Source: Natranaerofaba carboxydovora
Lineage (GTDB): Bacteria > Bacillota > Natranaerobiia > Natranaerobiales > Natranaerofabaceae
Length of the DNA stretch: 64,000 nt
Reading direction: 5' to 3'
NCBI RefSeq assembly: GCF_022539405.1
Contig: NZ_CP054394.1
Span: 2,798,501-2,862,500 of the forward strand
The translations under genes and the position numbers were made by a program. Shown here piece by piece: positions 17,475 through 27,090 of the stretch. Under the pieces are notes generated by a model that worked only from the letters and a program-made list of their open reading frames with translations, did not search any database and was not told the origin of the DNA. Numbering within the stretch: position 1 is the stretch's first letter; each line of letters begins with the position of its first letter.

Positions 17475-18659
17475 TTAGGCATCACTTTTTAATATATCTT
17501 TTTTGTCAGTTCTCTCCCAGGGAACATCCAAATCAACTCTTCCCATATGTCCATAACTTGCAAGCTGTCTATATATAGGTCTTCTTAAACCTAAGTTTTC
17601 TATTATGGCAGCAGGTCTCAAATCAAAATGTTTTCTTACAAGCTCTTCGATTTTTTCTTCAGCAATCTTATTTGTGTTAAAAGTTTCAACAAATACGCTT
17701 ACCGGGTTGGCGACACCAATAGCATACGAAACCTGAAGTTCACACTTGTCGGCAAGACCTGCAGCGACTATATTCTTTGCCACATATCTTGCAGCATAAG
17801 CAGCTGATCTATCTACTTTAGTAGGGTCTTTGCCGGAGAAAGCACCTCCACCATGCCTTGAAAATCCTCCATAAGTATCCACTATTATCTTTCTACCTGT
17901 CAGGCCTGCATCTCCCTGAGGCCCCCCTGTCACAAATCTCCCTGTAGGGTTGATAAGAATCTTGGTCTTATCATCAATCAATTCCTCTGGAAGAACCGGG
18001 GTAATAACCTGTTCTCTAACTCCTTTGTGAAGCTCGTCTTCGGTTACGCTAGAGCTGTGCTGGGTAGAAACAACGATAGCATCAATTCTCTTAGGGTTTC
18101 CATTATCATATTCTATCGTAACCTGGCTTTTGCCATCTGGTCTAAGATAATCTAAGATGTTTTCTTTTCTAACTTTGGCCAAACGTTTGGTCAGCCTGTG
18201 AGCAAAATCTATGGGCATTGGAAGCATGCTATCAGTTTCGTTGGTTGCAAAACCAAACATCATTCCCTGATCACCCGCTCCAATTGCTTCGATCTCTTCT
18301 TCTGAAAGTTCTCCTTCTCTTGCTTCTAATGCCTTGTCTACACCCATAGCAATATCAGGTGATTGCTCATCAATTGATGTAAGTACTCCGCATGTTTCCC
18401 CATCGAAGCCATATTTGGCCCTGGTATAACCTATGTCCAAAATCGTCTGTCTTACAATCTTTGGTATATCTACATAGCAGCTAGTTGTTATTTCCCCTGC
18501 AACAAGAACAAGACCAGTAGTTACACTTGTTTCTGCAGCCACCCTCGCTCCTGGATCCTCTTTTAAAATTTCATCGAGGATAGAATCAGAAATTTGATCT
18601 GCCAATTTGTCCGGATGTCCTTCAGTTACCGATTCTGAAGTAAAAAATTTATTACTCAA
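17475..18659 (-). CDS. metK: S-adenosylmethionine synthetase
   Basis: A 394-residue full-length MetK that makes SAM from methionine and ATP. Signatures: [20 protein letters not shown] at the N-terminus (ATP site His and Asp), the [10 protein letters not shown] hexapeptide loop near residue 125, and the P-loop-like [16 protein letters not shown]. The ATG start follows GGTAAGGAAATTTG. The gap to the upstream fabZ is 58 bp and holds no SAM riboswitch, unlike many metK genes of this phylum. Confidence 0.97.
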   Translation of the reverse strand: MSNKFFTSESVTEGHPDKLADQISDSILDEILKEDPGARVAAETSVTTGLVLVAGEITTSCYVDIPKIVRQTILDIGYTRAKYGFDGETCGVLTSIDEQSPDIAMGVDKALEAREGELSEEEIEAIGAGDQGMMFGFATNETDSMLPMPIDFAHRLTKRLAKVRKENILDYLRPDGKSQVTIEYDNGNPKRIDAIVVSTQHSSSVTEDELHKGVREQVITPVLPEELIDDKTKILINPTGRFVTGGPQGDAGLTGRKIIVDTYGGFSRHGGGAFSGKDPTKVDRSAAYAARYVAKNIVAAGLADKCELQVSYAIGVANPVSVFVETFNTNKIAEEKIEELVRKHFDLRPAAIIENLGLRRPIYRQLASYGHMGRVDLDVPWERTDKKDILKSDA

Positions 18660-18717
18660 ATTTCCTTACCTCCAGTCTATTGTTTTATTAACTAATATTA
18701 TACAGCTATTTGCCCTG

Positions 18718-19143
18718 CTATTGCAAAGCGAATGTAAGTTCACTACTCACAGCTTTTTCGCCGTTAACTGTACAAACACCCTCTCCCTTGCCTACAGGCC
18801 CCTTTAGCCTGGTTAGTTCTACTTCCAAAGTTAACACATCTCCTGGCACCACCTGGCGCCTAAATTTCACCTTATCCATACCTCCAAACAACACAAGTTT
18901 TCCTTTGTTGTCCGGAACAGTAAGTATTGTTACTGCTCCTACCTGGGCTAGTGCTTCCACAATTAACACCCCGGGCATCACAGGTTTCTCCGGGAAATGT
19001 CCCTGGAAAAAAGGCTCATTCACAGTGACATTTTTTACCCCTTTGGCCCATTTGCCGGGCTCATATTCTTCTATCCTGTCGATTAATAAAAAAGGATAGC
19101 GGTGAGGAATTATACTTTTTATCTCATCAATGTTTAGTCCCAA
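18718..19143 (-). CDS. fabZ: 3-hydroxyacyl-ACP dehydratase FabZ
   Basis: A 141-residue hot-dog fold dehydratase of type II fatty acid synthesis. It has the family start [14 protein letters not shown], the catalytic His in [15 protein letters not shown] and the catalytic Glu in [12 protein letters not shown]. The length is normal. It stands apart from other fab genes here, just upstream of metK. The start follows GAGGAGG. Confidence 0.96.
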   Translation of the reverse strand: MGLNIDEIKSIIPHRYPFLLIDRIEEYEPGKWAKGVKNVTVNEPFFQGHFPEKPVMPGVLIVEALAQVGAVTILTVPDNKGKLVLFGGMDKVKFRRQVVPGDVLTLEVELTRLKGPVGKGEGVCTVNGEKAVSSELTFALQ

Positions 19144-19190
19144 CTATAAAACCTCCTCTTATTCTTTTAATTTATTTCGGCAAAACACGT

Positions 19191-19300
19191 TGTTTAACAC
19201 GCTAAAGTATATAAACATAGCTTTTGTTTTATATTGTTAATACATCTTGATGAATAAGCAGATAGATTAGGCTATGGGAATATACTTTAGCTGTTAAACA
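19191..19300. repeat. MITE-like element, family 1, copy B
   Basis: A second copy of the element at 131-251. The terminal inverted repeat GCTAAAGTATAT is at 19201-19212 and its complement at 19280-19291. Outer arms TGTTTAACA (19191-19199) and TGTTAAACA (19292-19300) pair with one another yet differ from the outer arms of copy A. Its edge lies one base from the stop codon of the HesB-like selenoprotein gene. Confidence 0.75.
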
Positions 19301-19301
19301 T

Positions 19302-19613
19302 TTAGATTCCTCTAGCTATAAGTTGTTTAAAAATCCAAAAACCTTTGATATCAATTATTATGCCGCGTTCTTCACTGTGTGGTTTTATGTTTTCTGAGAT
19401 AAATACATCTGTCCCTTCGATATTTTTCTTAAGGTATTCAGTTTCTTTCTCCAAGTCTGGCGCACCGACCTGAACCTCAGGTCCATAGGCAGTACCGCAT
19501 CATCCCCCACCAAGTTTAACTATGCCAACGGTTAAGGAATCAATAGACTTTCTGTTTATATATTCTAATGCTCCTGGCTCTATATCAACTTTAATATCTC
19601 TTGTATCTCCCAC
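19302..19613 (-). CDS. HesB-like selenoprotein (CC/Se motif family), UGA at 19500-19502 read as Sec
   Basis: A 103-residue product if the in-frame TGA, codon 38, is read as selenocysteine. The local sequence is KLGGG-U-CGTAYGPEVQVG, and the gene closes with GFWIFKQLIARGI then TAA. This is the small HesB/IscA-like family that occurs with either Cys or Sec before the CG pair. The start is GTG 19613, about 10 bp after a GGGGGG run; no ATG is in frame. After the TGA come 16 nt, then a hairpin with 7-bp arms. The gene sits between sfsA and fabZ and between two dispersed repeats. Function in the family is unproven; an Fe-S or redox role is assumed. Confidence 0.9.
19467..19483 (-). promoter_or_regulatory. 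SECIS-like hairpin of the HesB-like selenoprotein
   Basis: Read on the minus strand, GACCTGA-GGT-TCAGGTC forms a perfect 7-bp stem with a GGT loop, starting 17 nt after the UGA. Bacterial SECIS elements lie immediately downstream of UGA inside the coding sequence, with a G in the apical loop, as here. Selenoprotein synthesis genes (selA-D) are not in the window. Confidence 0.75.
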
Positions 19614-19643
19614 AAGTATAACCCCCCTTCTTCATTTGTACAA

Positions 19644-19658
19644 TATATACAGTATATA
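19644..19658. promoter_or_regulatory. Palindrome in the HesB-like selenoprotein promoter
   Basis: The sequence TATATAC-A-GTATATA is a perfect 7-bp inverted repeat about an A, 30 bp upstream of the GTG start. It could be an operator or part of an AT-rich -10 region. No regulator is identified. Confidence 0.35.
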
Positions 19659-19663
19659 ATGCT

Positions 19664-19774
19664 GATTTAACTGCAAAAGTCATGCGAACAAAGTTTGGTT
19701 TTAATTGCAAAACATCTTGATGAGAAAATAGGAAAACTGAGTTTTATGTAAATGGACTTTTTGCTCTAGAATCA
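19664..19774. repeat. Dispersed inverted-repeat element, family 2, full-length copy
   Basis: About 111 bp bounded by imperfect terminal inverted repeats: GATTTAACTGCAAAAGTC at the left and, on the other strand, GATTCTAGAGCAAAAAGTC at the right. The left end continues into CATGCGAACAAAGTTT, matching the copies near 36.2 and 56.3 kb. It fills the space between the HesB-like gene and sfsA. Confidence 0.6.
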
Positions 19775-19781
19775 AGTATTC

Positions 19782-20522
19782 TTACAGTTTGACCGGCAAG
19801 CTATCTCCCCACTTAATTCCCTCGGGAGTAACTTTGACAAAATACGCCAAAATTTCCGCTCCTTTTTCATCAAGCTTTACAAGGCTTTTACTAAATTCAG
19901 GGTCCATCTCCCAGTTAGGCGAAAACTCTTTGGCATCATCCCTTTGCACCAAAAACACTACAAAAGACATATATCCTTCGTCTACAGCTTCTGCTAATTC
20001 ATCTAAGTGTCTTTTGCCTCGAGAAGTGGGCGCATCGGGAAAAAGAGCTGTATTTTCTTTTACCAGGGTTACTGACTTACATTCAACAAGGGCTTTATAA
20101 TCTCCTTTTTGACCTTCTTTTCTAAGGCCAAACTCTAAGTCAAATTTCCCACTCTTGTATTTAGGTTCTCTTCTTAATAATTTTGCTTCCTCTAGAGGTG
20201 GGATATAATTATTTAACACAGCTTTTTCAAAAATTTTGTTTGGCAGTCTACTATCTAAGGATACCCATTTACCCTTATATTTAACTAAATAAAGATCAAA
20301 AGCTGTTTTTCTTGAAGAATTAAGAGGGGCAGGTTGTACCATAACCTCTGCCCCTTCTGTTAAAAGCTCTTTCATTCTGCCTGAATTAGGCACATGACAT
20401 AGCGTCTTATTATTAGAATTGTCATTTGAAGAATAATCTTTTATTGCAACCTCACAGACAAATCTATTCACTCGTCTAACAAACCTACCTTTAATTAATT
20501 TAACATCAAATGGATAAAACAT
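19782..20522 (-). CDS. sfsA: Sugar fermentation stimulation protein SfsA
   Basis: A 246-residue full-length SfsA family protein: an RVNRFVCEV OB-like start, CHVPNSGRMKELL, VECKSVTLV (nuclease-like core) and FPDAPTSRGKRHLDEL. SfsA proteins bind DNA and have a restriction-enzyme-like core; the physiological role is poorly known. The gene stands alone, with a repeat element just beyond its 3' end. Confidence 0.95.
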   Translation of the reverse strand: MFYPFDVKLIKGRFVRRVNRFVCEVAIKDYSSNDNSNNKTLCHVPNSGRMKELLTEGAEVMVQPAPLNSSRKTAFDLYLVKYKGKWVSLDSRLPNKIFEKAVLNNYIPPLEEAKLLRREPKYKSGKFDLEFGLRKEGQKGDYKALVECKSVTLVKENTALFPDAPTSRGKRHLDELAEAVDEGYMSFVVFLVQRDDAKEFSPNWEMDPEFSKSLVKLDEKGAEILAYFVKVTPEGIKWGDSLPVKL

Positions 20523-20564
20523 TCGAAATTGTCTCCTGTCAAAAGGTTTCTATACTATAGATTT

Positions 20565-21932
20565 CTATACTGAAAAGATTTCTTTTTTTAGTACTTTTTC
20601 TAAATCTTCTAGTGTATTACACTCAAACATGTTTACGTATTCCTGAAAAGCACTTATCTGAGGGACATCCTCCCATTTATCTGCTGGAACCGGGTTTAGC
20701 CAGACGATATTTTTAACTTTCCTGTCTAGCTCTTTTAGTTTTGATTTGGCACGATCAAGGCCTGAACTCATACCATCGCTTAATATTATCACAGTGGTAT
20801 CTGGCCTTAATATATATTCCCACTTTTCTTCTAAAGTTGCCAAGGATACACCAAGATCGGTAGCTCCTCCCCATTCAGCACTGCTATTTACAAGATCTGT
20901 GATTGATTTTTCAAAATTGTCTTTTTGCTTTAGCCAGTCTGTAATTCTTTCTATGTCTTCGCTGAATATAAAACCCTCAATCTTTCTGACAGCACTTCCA
21001 AGCCCGTAAATGAACTGAAGCAAAAAGGACGTATATCTTGCCATAGAACCTGAGACATCACAGATAACAAGCAAAGAAGGTTTACTTTTTCTTTTTTCTT
21101 TGTAGCTTATATTAAACATCGTACCGCCGTAGGAGATATTTTGCCTGATAGTTTTTCTCATATCAAGACGGGCCGCTTTCTTTGTTCTCTTGTATCTTCT
21201 AGAGATCCTGTTCATCATTTTCTTAATTAAAGAATACATAACCCTTCTAGCTTTGGGCAGGTCTTTGTCTGTTAAATCTTTTAAGTCCTTTTGACTTATC
21301 TTAGCGGATGAAGAAGAACCACTTCCATTATCCTTACTTTTTATCTCATCTCTAATTGTATCAAGCTCTTCGTCCCCTGTATCCTGAATCATATCAGTTG
21401 GTAGGTTATCTCTAAGGTTTTCTTCCCATCTATTAAGAGAACTCCTTACCATATTTTCAATTATAGGTCTAAAGTTTTCGTCTACATTTTGTCCATGTTC
21501 AGTTTGCTCGAGAACATTTCTAATCTGCTCTTTATACTTTTCTTCCATATTTGCATAGGTTAGTTTTTGGTCCTCGTCTAATTCTAATGGATCTCCCATA
21601 AATTGAAGGTCTTCAGTGGCCTCTTCTATCTGGGCATTTTTCTCTTCAATTTTGGCATTTCTCTCCTCTTGCATTTGAGATTTTTGCTCTGGTAGTTGAA
21701 AAAAGTACTCAAAAGCATCTTCAAAGATACCTTCCTTATCTTTTTCTTTTAGAAGGGTACATTTAAGGGAATATTTAAATTCCTCTTTGTCCGTTATATC
21801 AGCTTCGTTTAATGCATTAAAGACATCTATAACTTCACTTGTACTTACCCTTACACCAAGGGATCTGAGTAAGCTTGCAAATTTTATTAAAGATGTTTGT
21901 AGACTTCTCTCTTCAACAGTATTATCGCTCAT
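20565..21932 (-). CDS. VWA (CoxE-like) domain protein
   Basis: About 455 residues. The first half is helical and very acidic (a Glu/Gln-rich stretch at about 105-140). The C-terminal half is a von Willebrand A domain with an intact metal-ion site: DVSGSMARYTS, a Thr in GGATDLG and LSDGMSSG. Such proteins work with MoxR-type AAA ATPases in maturing or remodelling partner proteins. The partner here is encoded 20 bp upstream. ATG 21932 lies after a GGGGGA site; an ATG five codons upstream is less well placed. Confidence 0.85.
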   Translation of the reverse strand: MSDNTVEERSLQTSLIKFASLLRSLGVRVSTSEVIDVFNALNEADITDKEEFKYSLKCTLLKEKDKEGIFEDAFEYFFQLPEQKSQMQEERNAKIEEKNAQIEEATEDLQFMGDPLELDEDQKLTYANMEEKYKEQIRNVLEQTEHGQNVDENFRPIIENMVRSSLNRWEENLRDNLPTDMIQDTGDEELDTIRDEIKSKDNGSGSSSSAKISQKDLKDLTDKDLPKARRVMYSLIKKMMNRISRRYKRTKKAARLDMRKTIRQNISYGGTMFNISYKEKRKSKPSLLVICDVSGSMARYTSFLLQFIYGLGSAVRKIEGFIFSEDIERITDWLKQKDNFEKSITDLVNSSAEWGGATDLGVSLATLEEKWEYILRPDTTVIILSDGMSSGLDRAKSKLKELDRKVKNIVWLNPVPADKWEDVPQISAFQEYVNMFECNTLEDLEKVLKKEIFSV

Positions 21933-21952
21933 AAAATCATCCCCCAAAGCCC

Positions 21953-22834
21953 TTATTCACGTACATTGGCACACAGCGCATCGGCACCAATATTCTCATT
22001 AAAATGATCAATATCTTCTTTTGTTTTTAATAGCAGGTTAATTGTACTCTTTACGAGTTCAGGATCAAGCTTACTTGCATCTAAAGCTACAAGAGCCCTG
22101 GTCCAGTCGAGGGTTTCTGCAATAGATGGTTTCTTTCTAATTTCATTGTCATCTCTGATAATTTTAAGGGCTTTTGCAACCTGCTCTGTAAGTTTTTCTT
22201 CAATTCCAGGAACTTTTGAAGATATAATCTCTTTTTCTTTTTCTACTGTAGGATAATTCAAGTAAAGATAGATACAGCGTCTTTTTAACCCATCTGATAG
22301 TTCTCTTTCGTTATTGCTTGTCAAAACAACTATTGGAATCTCACCAGCCTGAATTGTGCCAAGTTCAGGTACTGATACGGTGAAGTCGCTAAGAACTTCA
22401 AGCAAAAATGCTTCAAATTCTTCATCAGTCTTATCTATCTCATCGATCAATAATACTGGAGCTTTATTTGATCTGATTGCTTTTAACAGAGGCCTTTCTA
22501 ATAAATATTCTTCGCTGAAAAGATCATCTTCTAATACATCTTCACTTACATTATCCTGTTTTAACTGAATTTTCAGAAGTTGTTTTTGATAGTTCCACTC
22601 ATATAATGCTTTATTTTCGTCTAGTCCTTCATAACACTGAAGCCTTATTAACTCAGTATCAAAAATATTTGCAAGTACTTTGCTGATCTCTGTCTTACCA
22701 ACCCCTGCATCACCTTCTAATAAAAGAGGTTTGTTTAACTTTAGCGCTAGATATACTGTCGTCAAAATCTCTTTATCTGCAACATATTTTTCCTTTCTAA
22801 ATCCTTTCGCCAATTCATCAACTGAAATTTTCAC
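21953..22834 (-). CDS. MoxR-family AAA ATPase
   Basis: A 293-residue AAA+ ATPase with Walker A LEGDAGVGKTEISK (about residue 40), Walker B VLLIDEIDKTDEEFE, a sensor 1 segment VVLTSNNEREL and an arginine-finger region GLKRRCIYL. It pairs with the VWA protein downstream as in CoxD/CoxE and MoxR/VWA systems. The substrate is not evident from the neighbours. The two genes form a short operon. Confidence 0.9.
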   Translation of the reverse strand: MKISVDELAKGFRKEKYVADKEILTTVYLALKLNKPLLLEGDAGVGKTEISKVLANIFDTELIRLQCYEGLDENKALYEWNYQKQLLKIQLKQDNVSEDVLEDDLFSEEYLLERPLLKAIRSNKAPVLLIDEIDKTDEEFEAFLLEVLSDFTVSVPELGTIQAGEIPIVVLTSNNERELSDGLKRRCIYLYLNYPTVEKEKEIISSKVPGIEEKLTEQVAKALKIIRDDNEIRKKPSIAETLDWTRALVALDASKLDPELVKSTINLLLKTKEDIDHFNENIGADALCANVRE

Positions 22835-22982
22835 TATGAATCTCCCCTTAGTTAAAATTTTTCTAAGTTAATTTTAATTACATTTTACACTATGAAAAAA
22901 TTTAACACAGTGACTTAACTCACACTTTATTATAAATCACCAGATCAGTAAAGGCTTGTTAGATAACTTCAATAAAAGTTTA

Positions 22983-23030
22983 ACAACAAAAAACGACCAG
23001 TTCAAAGTACATACCTTGAGCCGGTCGTTT
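22983..23030 (-). terminator. Rho-independent terminator
   Basis: A long hairpin with outer arms AAACGACC and GGTCGTTT and a further paired inner segment, followed on the minus strand by a T-run. It ends the transcript of the small gene at 23086-23292. Confidence 0.85.
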
Positions 23031-23085
23031 GTTATGTTCCGCCTTTCACTTTCCTGTGCATATGAAAAAGTTTCATATGTCACCC

Positions 23086-23292
23086 CTAGTTGTAGAATTC
23101 TTTCTTTTCTTCACCTTTGCCGTTCTTTGCTAGTATCGGTTCTTTTTGATACTTTTTAACAGCTTCCATGTCCTCGTCGATCTCCATTATTCTTACCAAA
23201 AGATCCATTCTATTACTTCCCTTTGAGTTCAAAAACTCTTCATACAAGCTTTCTTTCGCTGTCTTAAGCGCTTTTAGGTGTGTGCGTCTCAT
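23086..23292 (-). CDS. Small helical protein of unknown function (68 residues)
   Basis: A short protein that is helical in character and highly charged (MRRTHLKALKTAKESLYEE, later MDLLVRIMEIDEDMEAVKKY), with a Lys/Glu-rich tail. It has an excellent AAGGAGGGG site 5 bp before ATG and its own terminator, so it is very likely real. It is not a Spo0E-like phosphatase: the SQxLD motif is missing. No family is recognised. Confidence 0.7.
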   Translation of the reverse strand: MRRTHLKALKTAKESLYEEFLNSKGSNRMDLLVRIMEIDEDMEAVKKYQKEPILAKNGKGEEKKEFYN

Positions 23293-23600
23293 ATTTGCCC
23301 CTCCTTTGTATAACTATTGTGTAGGTAACTCCTCATATTCGCAGCTAAATAGCCGAGTATTATTAGTGAAGAATTTCACTTTGATAATCTAATACTATTA
23401 TAACTCTAGCCATTCTACTTGTAAACCCCTTTTTAAAACTTTTTAAAAATTTTTTACTATACCTAAATATTATTCTTAAGCAAAATTCCGTGATTATGCG
23501 TAATTTAAGCAATTTTCTAAATTTAAAAATTTTTATAAGAAGTTTCAAAGCGACCTGTATGTGAAAATACATAAATATCAGATCGCTTTGAAGCTTTGTT
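23293..23600. other. AT-rich intergenic region
   Basis: About 308 bp with no supported gene. It holds the promoter of the 68-residue protein and, at 23544-23592, the hairpin beyond cheW. The rest is very AT-rich and gives only low-quality short reading frames. Confidence 0.6.
23544..23592 (-). terminator. Hairpin downstream of the chemotaxis operon
   Basis: Arms TTCAAAGCGA and TCGCTTTGAA form a perfect 10-bp stem about 10 bp beyond the cheW stop codon. An AT-rich tract with several T residues follows on the minus strand. It probably ends the operon transcript. Confidence 0.7.
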
Positions 23601-24155
23601 TTAATTAACCTCTTCACTGTCCATTTTGTTAATTTCCTGGACCTTTGCTAATTCTTCAAATGAAATCACTCTGTATGGATCTAGAAGCAGTATAATTTTG
23701 TCATCGGTTTTAGCCATCCCTTTTAGGTGTTCTGTTTTAATATCTTCTGCAAATTCTTTGTCAACTACCTGGATATCTTCTGTATCAAAACTTACAATAT
23801 CCGATACTCTATCTACAATCAAGCCCATGGTTTTGTTTTCTACTTCAACAACTATAACCACGGTGAAATTATCATATTCTACCTCGGGCAGGTTAAATTT
23901 TTTCCTTAAATCAATCTGTGGAATAACCTTGCCTCGAAAATTTATAACACCGTTTATTACAGGATTAGTATTAAATACCCTGGTTGGCTTGTGGTAACGA
24001 ATGATTTCTTGTACCAGTAATATGTCTATACCGTATTCCTCTTCTCCTACTGTAAAAGTCACAAACTGGTTTTCCCTAGATACATTTAAAAGCTGTTGGT
24101 TTAGGATATTAAGTGTATTGTCGCCCCATTTACTACCTTTATCACCATTTGCCAT
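23601..24155 (-). CDS. cheW: Chemotaxis coupling protein CheW
   Basis: A 184-residue protein with a standard CheW fold: FTVGEEEYGIDILLVQEI, PVINGVINFRGKVIPQIDLR and the VDRVSDIV segment near the C-terminus. It links receptors to CheA at the membrane. An extra N-terminal stretch of about 30 residues and a short acidic tail are present. It is the last gene of the che operon, after the receptor gene. Confidence 0.95.
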   Translation of the reverse strand: MANGDKGSKWGDNTLNILNQQLLNVSRENQFVTFTVGEEEYGIDILLVQEIIRYHKPTRVFNTNPVINGVINFRGKVIPQIDLRKKFNLPEVEYDNFTVVIVVEVENKTMGLIVDRVSDIVSFDTEDIQVVDKEFAEDIKTEHLKGMAKTDDKIILLLDPYRVISFEELAKVQEINKMDSEEVN

Positions 24156-24173
24156 ATAAATCCCCTCTCCTAA

Positions 24174-25931
24174 TTAAAACTTGTCAAAGTCATCTTCATC
24201 AAAATCATCAAAATCATCTTCGCTAAAAAGATCCGAATCTTCTCCGGAGGCTGCTTCTTTTTGGCCATCACCTGTTCTGTTTTTATCCTTATTATGCTTT
24301 GGCTGTGTCTTCTTGTCTTTATCTCCTGAGTCTTTTAAGTTATTTTTCTTTTGATTTGATTTTTGAAGGCCGCCTTTTTCTTCAAGTTTAAAATAGTCTA
24401 CAAGTTTCTTAAGTTCTTCTGCTTCACTGTTCATGGACTCGCTTGAACTTGCAATTTCTTCAACCAAGGATGAGTTCTGCTGTGTCACCTGGTTTAACTC
24501 TTCTATTGCATTTTGGACATCCCTTGCAGAAGTAGATTGTTCATTCATAGAAGCTGCTATTTCACCAACTATATCGTTTACTTTTTGAGTATTGTTTACA
24601 ATCTCACCAAGAACATTTTTAGTCTCATCCATCAGCTTGTTACCACGGTCAACCCTTTCTATACTTCCGCCTATAAGCTTTTCTATCTCCTGGGCAGAGT
24701 CCGCTGTTCTTCTTGCAAGATTTCTTACTTCTGCTGCAACCACGGCAAAGCCTCTGCCCTGTTCCCCTGCTCTTGCAGCTTCAACTGCGGCATTTAGGGC
24801 TAAGAGGTTAGTCTGAAATGCTATGTCATTTACTTTCTCAATTATCTCTGATATTTCCTGGCTGCTATTTGTTATCTCCTGCATTGCTTCGCCCATTTCT
24901 TCAACAACTTTTTCGCTGTTTTTCACTGAACTCATAGTTTCTTCAGATATTTTGTCAGCCTCTTTGGTATTACTTGAAGTGTTTTGTAAATATGAGGTCA
25001 TCTCCTGGATAGTTGAAGATATCTCCTCAAGAGAAGACGCCTGCTCTTCAGTCCTCTGGGATAGGTCCTGGTTTCCTTCGGATATCTCCTCGGTTGCGTT
25101 GGTTACTGTTTCTGTAGAGTTTCTAACATTTGATATAATATCGTGAAGCTGTGCAATAAATGCATTAAACCAGTAAGCAAGATCACCTAGTTCATCTCTA
25201 GATTTAACTTCGATTCTGGTAGTAAGGTCTCCACCTTCTTCTGCAGTTGTCTTTAAGAAATCTACAACTTGTCCAAGAGGTCTACTGATAACTCTGTTGA
25301 TTACAAATACAGCTACCATACCAAATATTACAGCTGTAATAAGGCCTCCAACGATCCAGCGATCCGCTGTTTGTTCCTGCTCCTGTGCTAAGGCTAGCGA
25401 TTCTTCCTGCTGTTCTTCGAGTTGTAATGATAATTCGTCCAATAGTTCTCTAATTTCGTTAAGATGAGCCTGGGTCTCCTCTTGATATATCTCTAATCCT
25501 TCTTCTTGAACCTCTTCACTGTCAATACCATATTCATCAATCATGTCATTGATTTCGACGGCTGTGTTATGTAGCCCTTCATGAGGTTCTTCTATTTCTC
25601 TAAAAGTCTGTTGAAATTCGGACGGTGTTTCTTGAAACCCTTCTGAATCAAGGGTCTGGTAATACCACCTACCAAAACTACACTGGTTATGATCTAACTC
25701 TCCGTCAAATTCTTCTTCAGCAATAAAAACGTCTGCAAGCTCATTAACCCATTGCAAGTGATCCACTTCACCCTGAGTAGCAGTTATTATAGTTTCCATT
25801 TGGCCGATTGCATCCTGGTTTGCATCCTGGACATTATCAAGCATTGTCATGCTGATATAACCTACTACAAGCATCATTATCAAAATTACTCCAAATCCAG
25901 CTAAAAGCTTATTTCTTACACTAAAACGCAT
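24174..25931 (-). CDS. Methyl-accepting chemotaxis protein with extracytoplasmic CZB-like zinc-binding domain
   Basis: A 585-residue receptor with TM1 at about 10-32 and TM2 at about 193-213, then a HAMP domain and a signalling domain whose hairpin tip reads [21 protein letters not shown]. The extracytoplasmic part (33-190) contains VDHLQW, then [11 protein letters not shown] and PHEGLHN, the His/Cys pattern of CZB zinc-binding domains. CZB modules are usually described in cytoplasmic proteins. The C-terminus is a charged tail ending in Asp/Phe-rich repeats with no CheR-docking pentapeptide of the enteric type. It lies in the che operon between cheB and cheW. Confidence 0.9.
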   Translation of the reverse strand: MRFSVRNKLLAGFGVILIMMLVVGYISMTMLDNVQDANQDAIGQMETIITATQGEVDHLQWVNELADVFIAEEEFDGELDHNQCSFGRWYYQTLDSEGFQETPSEFQQTFREIEEPHEGLHNTAVEINDMIDEYGIDSEEVQEEGLEIYQEETQAHLNEIRELLDELSLQLEEQQEESLALAQEQEQTADRWIVGGLITAVIFGMVAVFVINRVISRPLGQVVDFLKTTAEEGGDLTTRIEVKSRDELGDLAYWFNAFIAQLHDIISNVRNSTETVTNATEEISEGNQDLSQRTEEQASSLEEISSTIQEMTSYLQNTSSNTKEADKISEETMSSVKNSEKVVEEMGEAMQEITNSSQEISEIIEKVNDIAFQTNLLALNAAVEAARAGEQGRGFAVVAAEVRNLARRTADSAQEIEKLIGGSIERVDRGNKLMDETKNVLGEIVNNTQKVNDIVGEIAASMNEQSTSARDVQNAIEELNQVTQQNSSLVEEIASSSESMNSEAEELKKLVDYFKLEEKGGLQKSNQKKNNLKDSGDKDKKTQPKHNKDKNRTGDGQKEAASGEDSDLFSEDDFDDFDEDDFDKF

Positions 25932-25969
25932 AATAATTTCCTCCCATCCATTATGTCTAGATAAACAAA

Positions 25970-27034
25970 TTAGTTTTCCTTAACATAATTCATAATTGCT
26001 CCTGAAATTTTTTCTAAAGGTAAAACTTTTTTAACACCTCCTAATTTGATAGCCTGTTTTGGCATCCCAAAAACCACAGATGTCTCTTCATCCTGAGCTA
26101 TAGTATGACATCCATTATCATACATCTCTTTAATGCCCTTTGCCCCGTCATCTACCATACCAGTTAGAATAATTCCCATGCTATTTGGGGATGCATTTTC
26201 CGCTAGCGAATAAAAAGCTTTGTCTATCGAAGGTCTATGGCTTCTTACCGGAGGTTCTTGATTTAATTCAATATAGTAATTGGAACCTCTTTTTTTGACC
26301 AGCAGATGGTAATTCCCTGGCGCAATATAGCATACACCATTTACTATTTGCTCCCTATCTTCTGCTTCTTTTACTTTCATAGAGCAGATAGTATCTAAAG
26401 ATTTGGCAAAAGATGCTGTAAATCCTGATGGCATATGAACAACTGCAATTATTCCCGGGAGATTTGCGGGCAGAGGTTGTAAGATATTTTTTATAGCAAC
26501 TGTTCCACCTGTTGAGGCACCCATACAAATTATTTTGTCGGTACTTGTCAGCATAGTATCTGAGGTTTCTTTCTTTGGTTTATCTTCCATTTGGCTTTTT
26601 CTTGTTATTTTACTTAACTCTTTTATATTTGCTTTAGCAGCACTTTTTACCTTGTGTATTATTTGTTCTGATAACTCATTAATCCCGGTTTCTATGCCAA
26701 CTTCAGGCTTTGTAACAAAGTCAAAAGCTCCAAGCTCTAAAGCTTTTAAGGTTACCTCTGAGCTTTTTTTAGCTTTTGCACTTACTACAACTACAGGTAA
26801 TGGATATGCTTTCATAAGTTTTTTTAAAAATGTAAGCCCGTCCATCCTAGGCATCTGTAAATCCAGGGTTATTACATCAGGCCTTTGTTTTTTAATTTCT
26901 TTGATTGCATATATCGGGTCGATGACTGCGCCTATAACCTCTATACCTGGCTCCTTATCAAATATTCTTTTCAAGACATTTCTTACTAAAGCCGAGTCAT
27001 CAATAATTAAAACCTTAATATTTTTATCCCCCAC
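25970..27034 (-). CDS. cheB: Chemotaxis response regulator protein-glutamate methylesterase CheB
   Basis: A 354-residue protein with an N-terminal receiver (DDSALVRN, acceptor Asp in [13 protein letters not shown]) and a C-terminal methylesterase with catalytic Ser in MGASTGG, His in VVHMPSGF and Asp in GMVDDGAKG. It demethylates or deamidates receptors when phosphorylated by CheA. It lies between cheD and the receptor gene. Confidence 0.96.
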   Translation of the reverse strand: MGDKNIKVLIIDDSALVRNVLKRIFDKEPGIEVIGAVIDPIYAIKEIKKQRPDVITLDLQMPRMDGLTFLKKLMKAYPLPVVVVSAKAKKSSEVTLKALELGAFDFVTKPEVGIETGINELSEQIIHKVKSAAKANIKELSKITRKSQMEDKPKKETSDTMLTSTDKIICMGASTGGTVAIKNILQPLPANLPGIIAVVHMPSGFTASFAKSLDTICSMKVKEAEDREQIVNGVCYIAPGNYHLLVKKRGSNYYIELNQEPPVRSHRPSIDKAFYSLAENASPNSMGIILTGMVDDGAKGIKEMYDNGCHTIAQDEETSVVFGMPKQAIKLGGVKKVLPLEKISGAIMNYVKEN

Positions 27035-27090
27035 TTGAATCTAAGGCCTCCTTCGCTTTACATTTAACTTGTAATTAACTTACAATAAAA

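Noticed and set aside
18660-18717. SAM riboswitch in front of metK
   Set aside because: The gap after fabZ is only 58 bp and has none of the S-box helices.
23363-23617. A basic 84-residue minus-strand frame
   Set aside because: It overlaps cheW and the operon hairpin, is very Lys/Ile/Phe-rich as expected from AT-rich DNA, and lacks a ribosome site.
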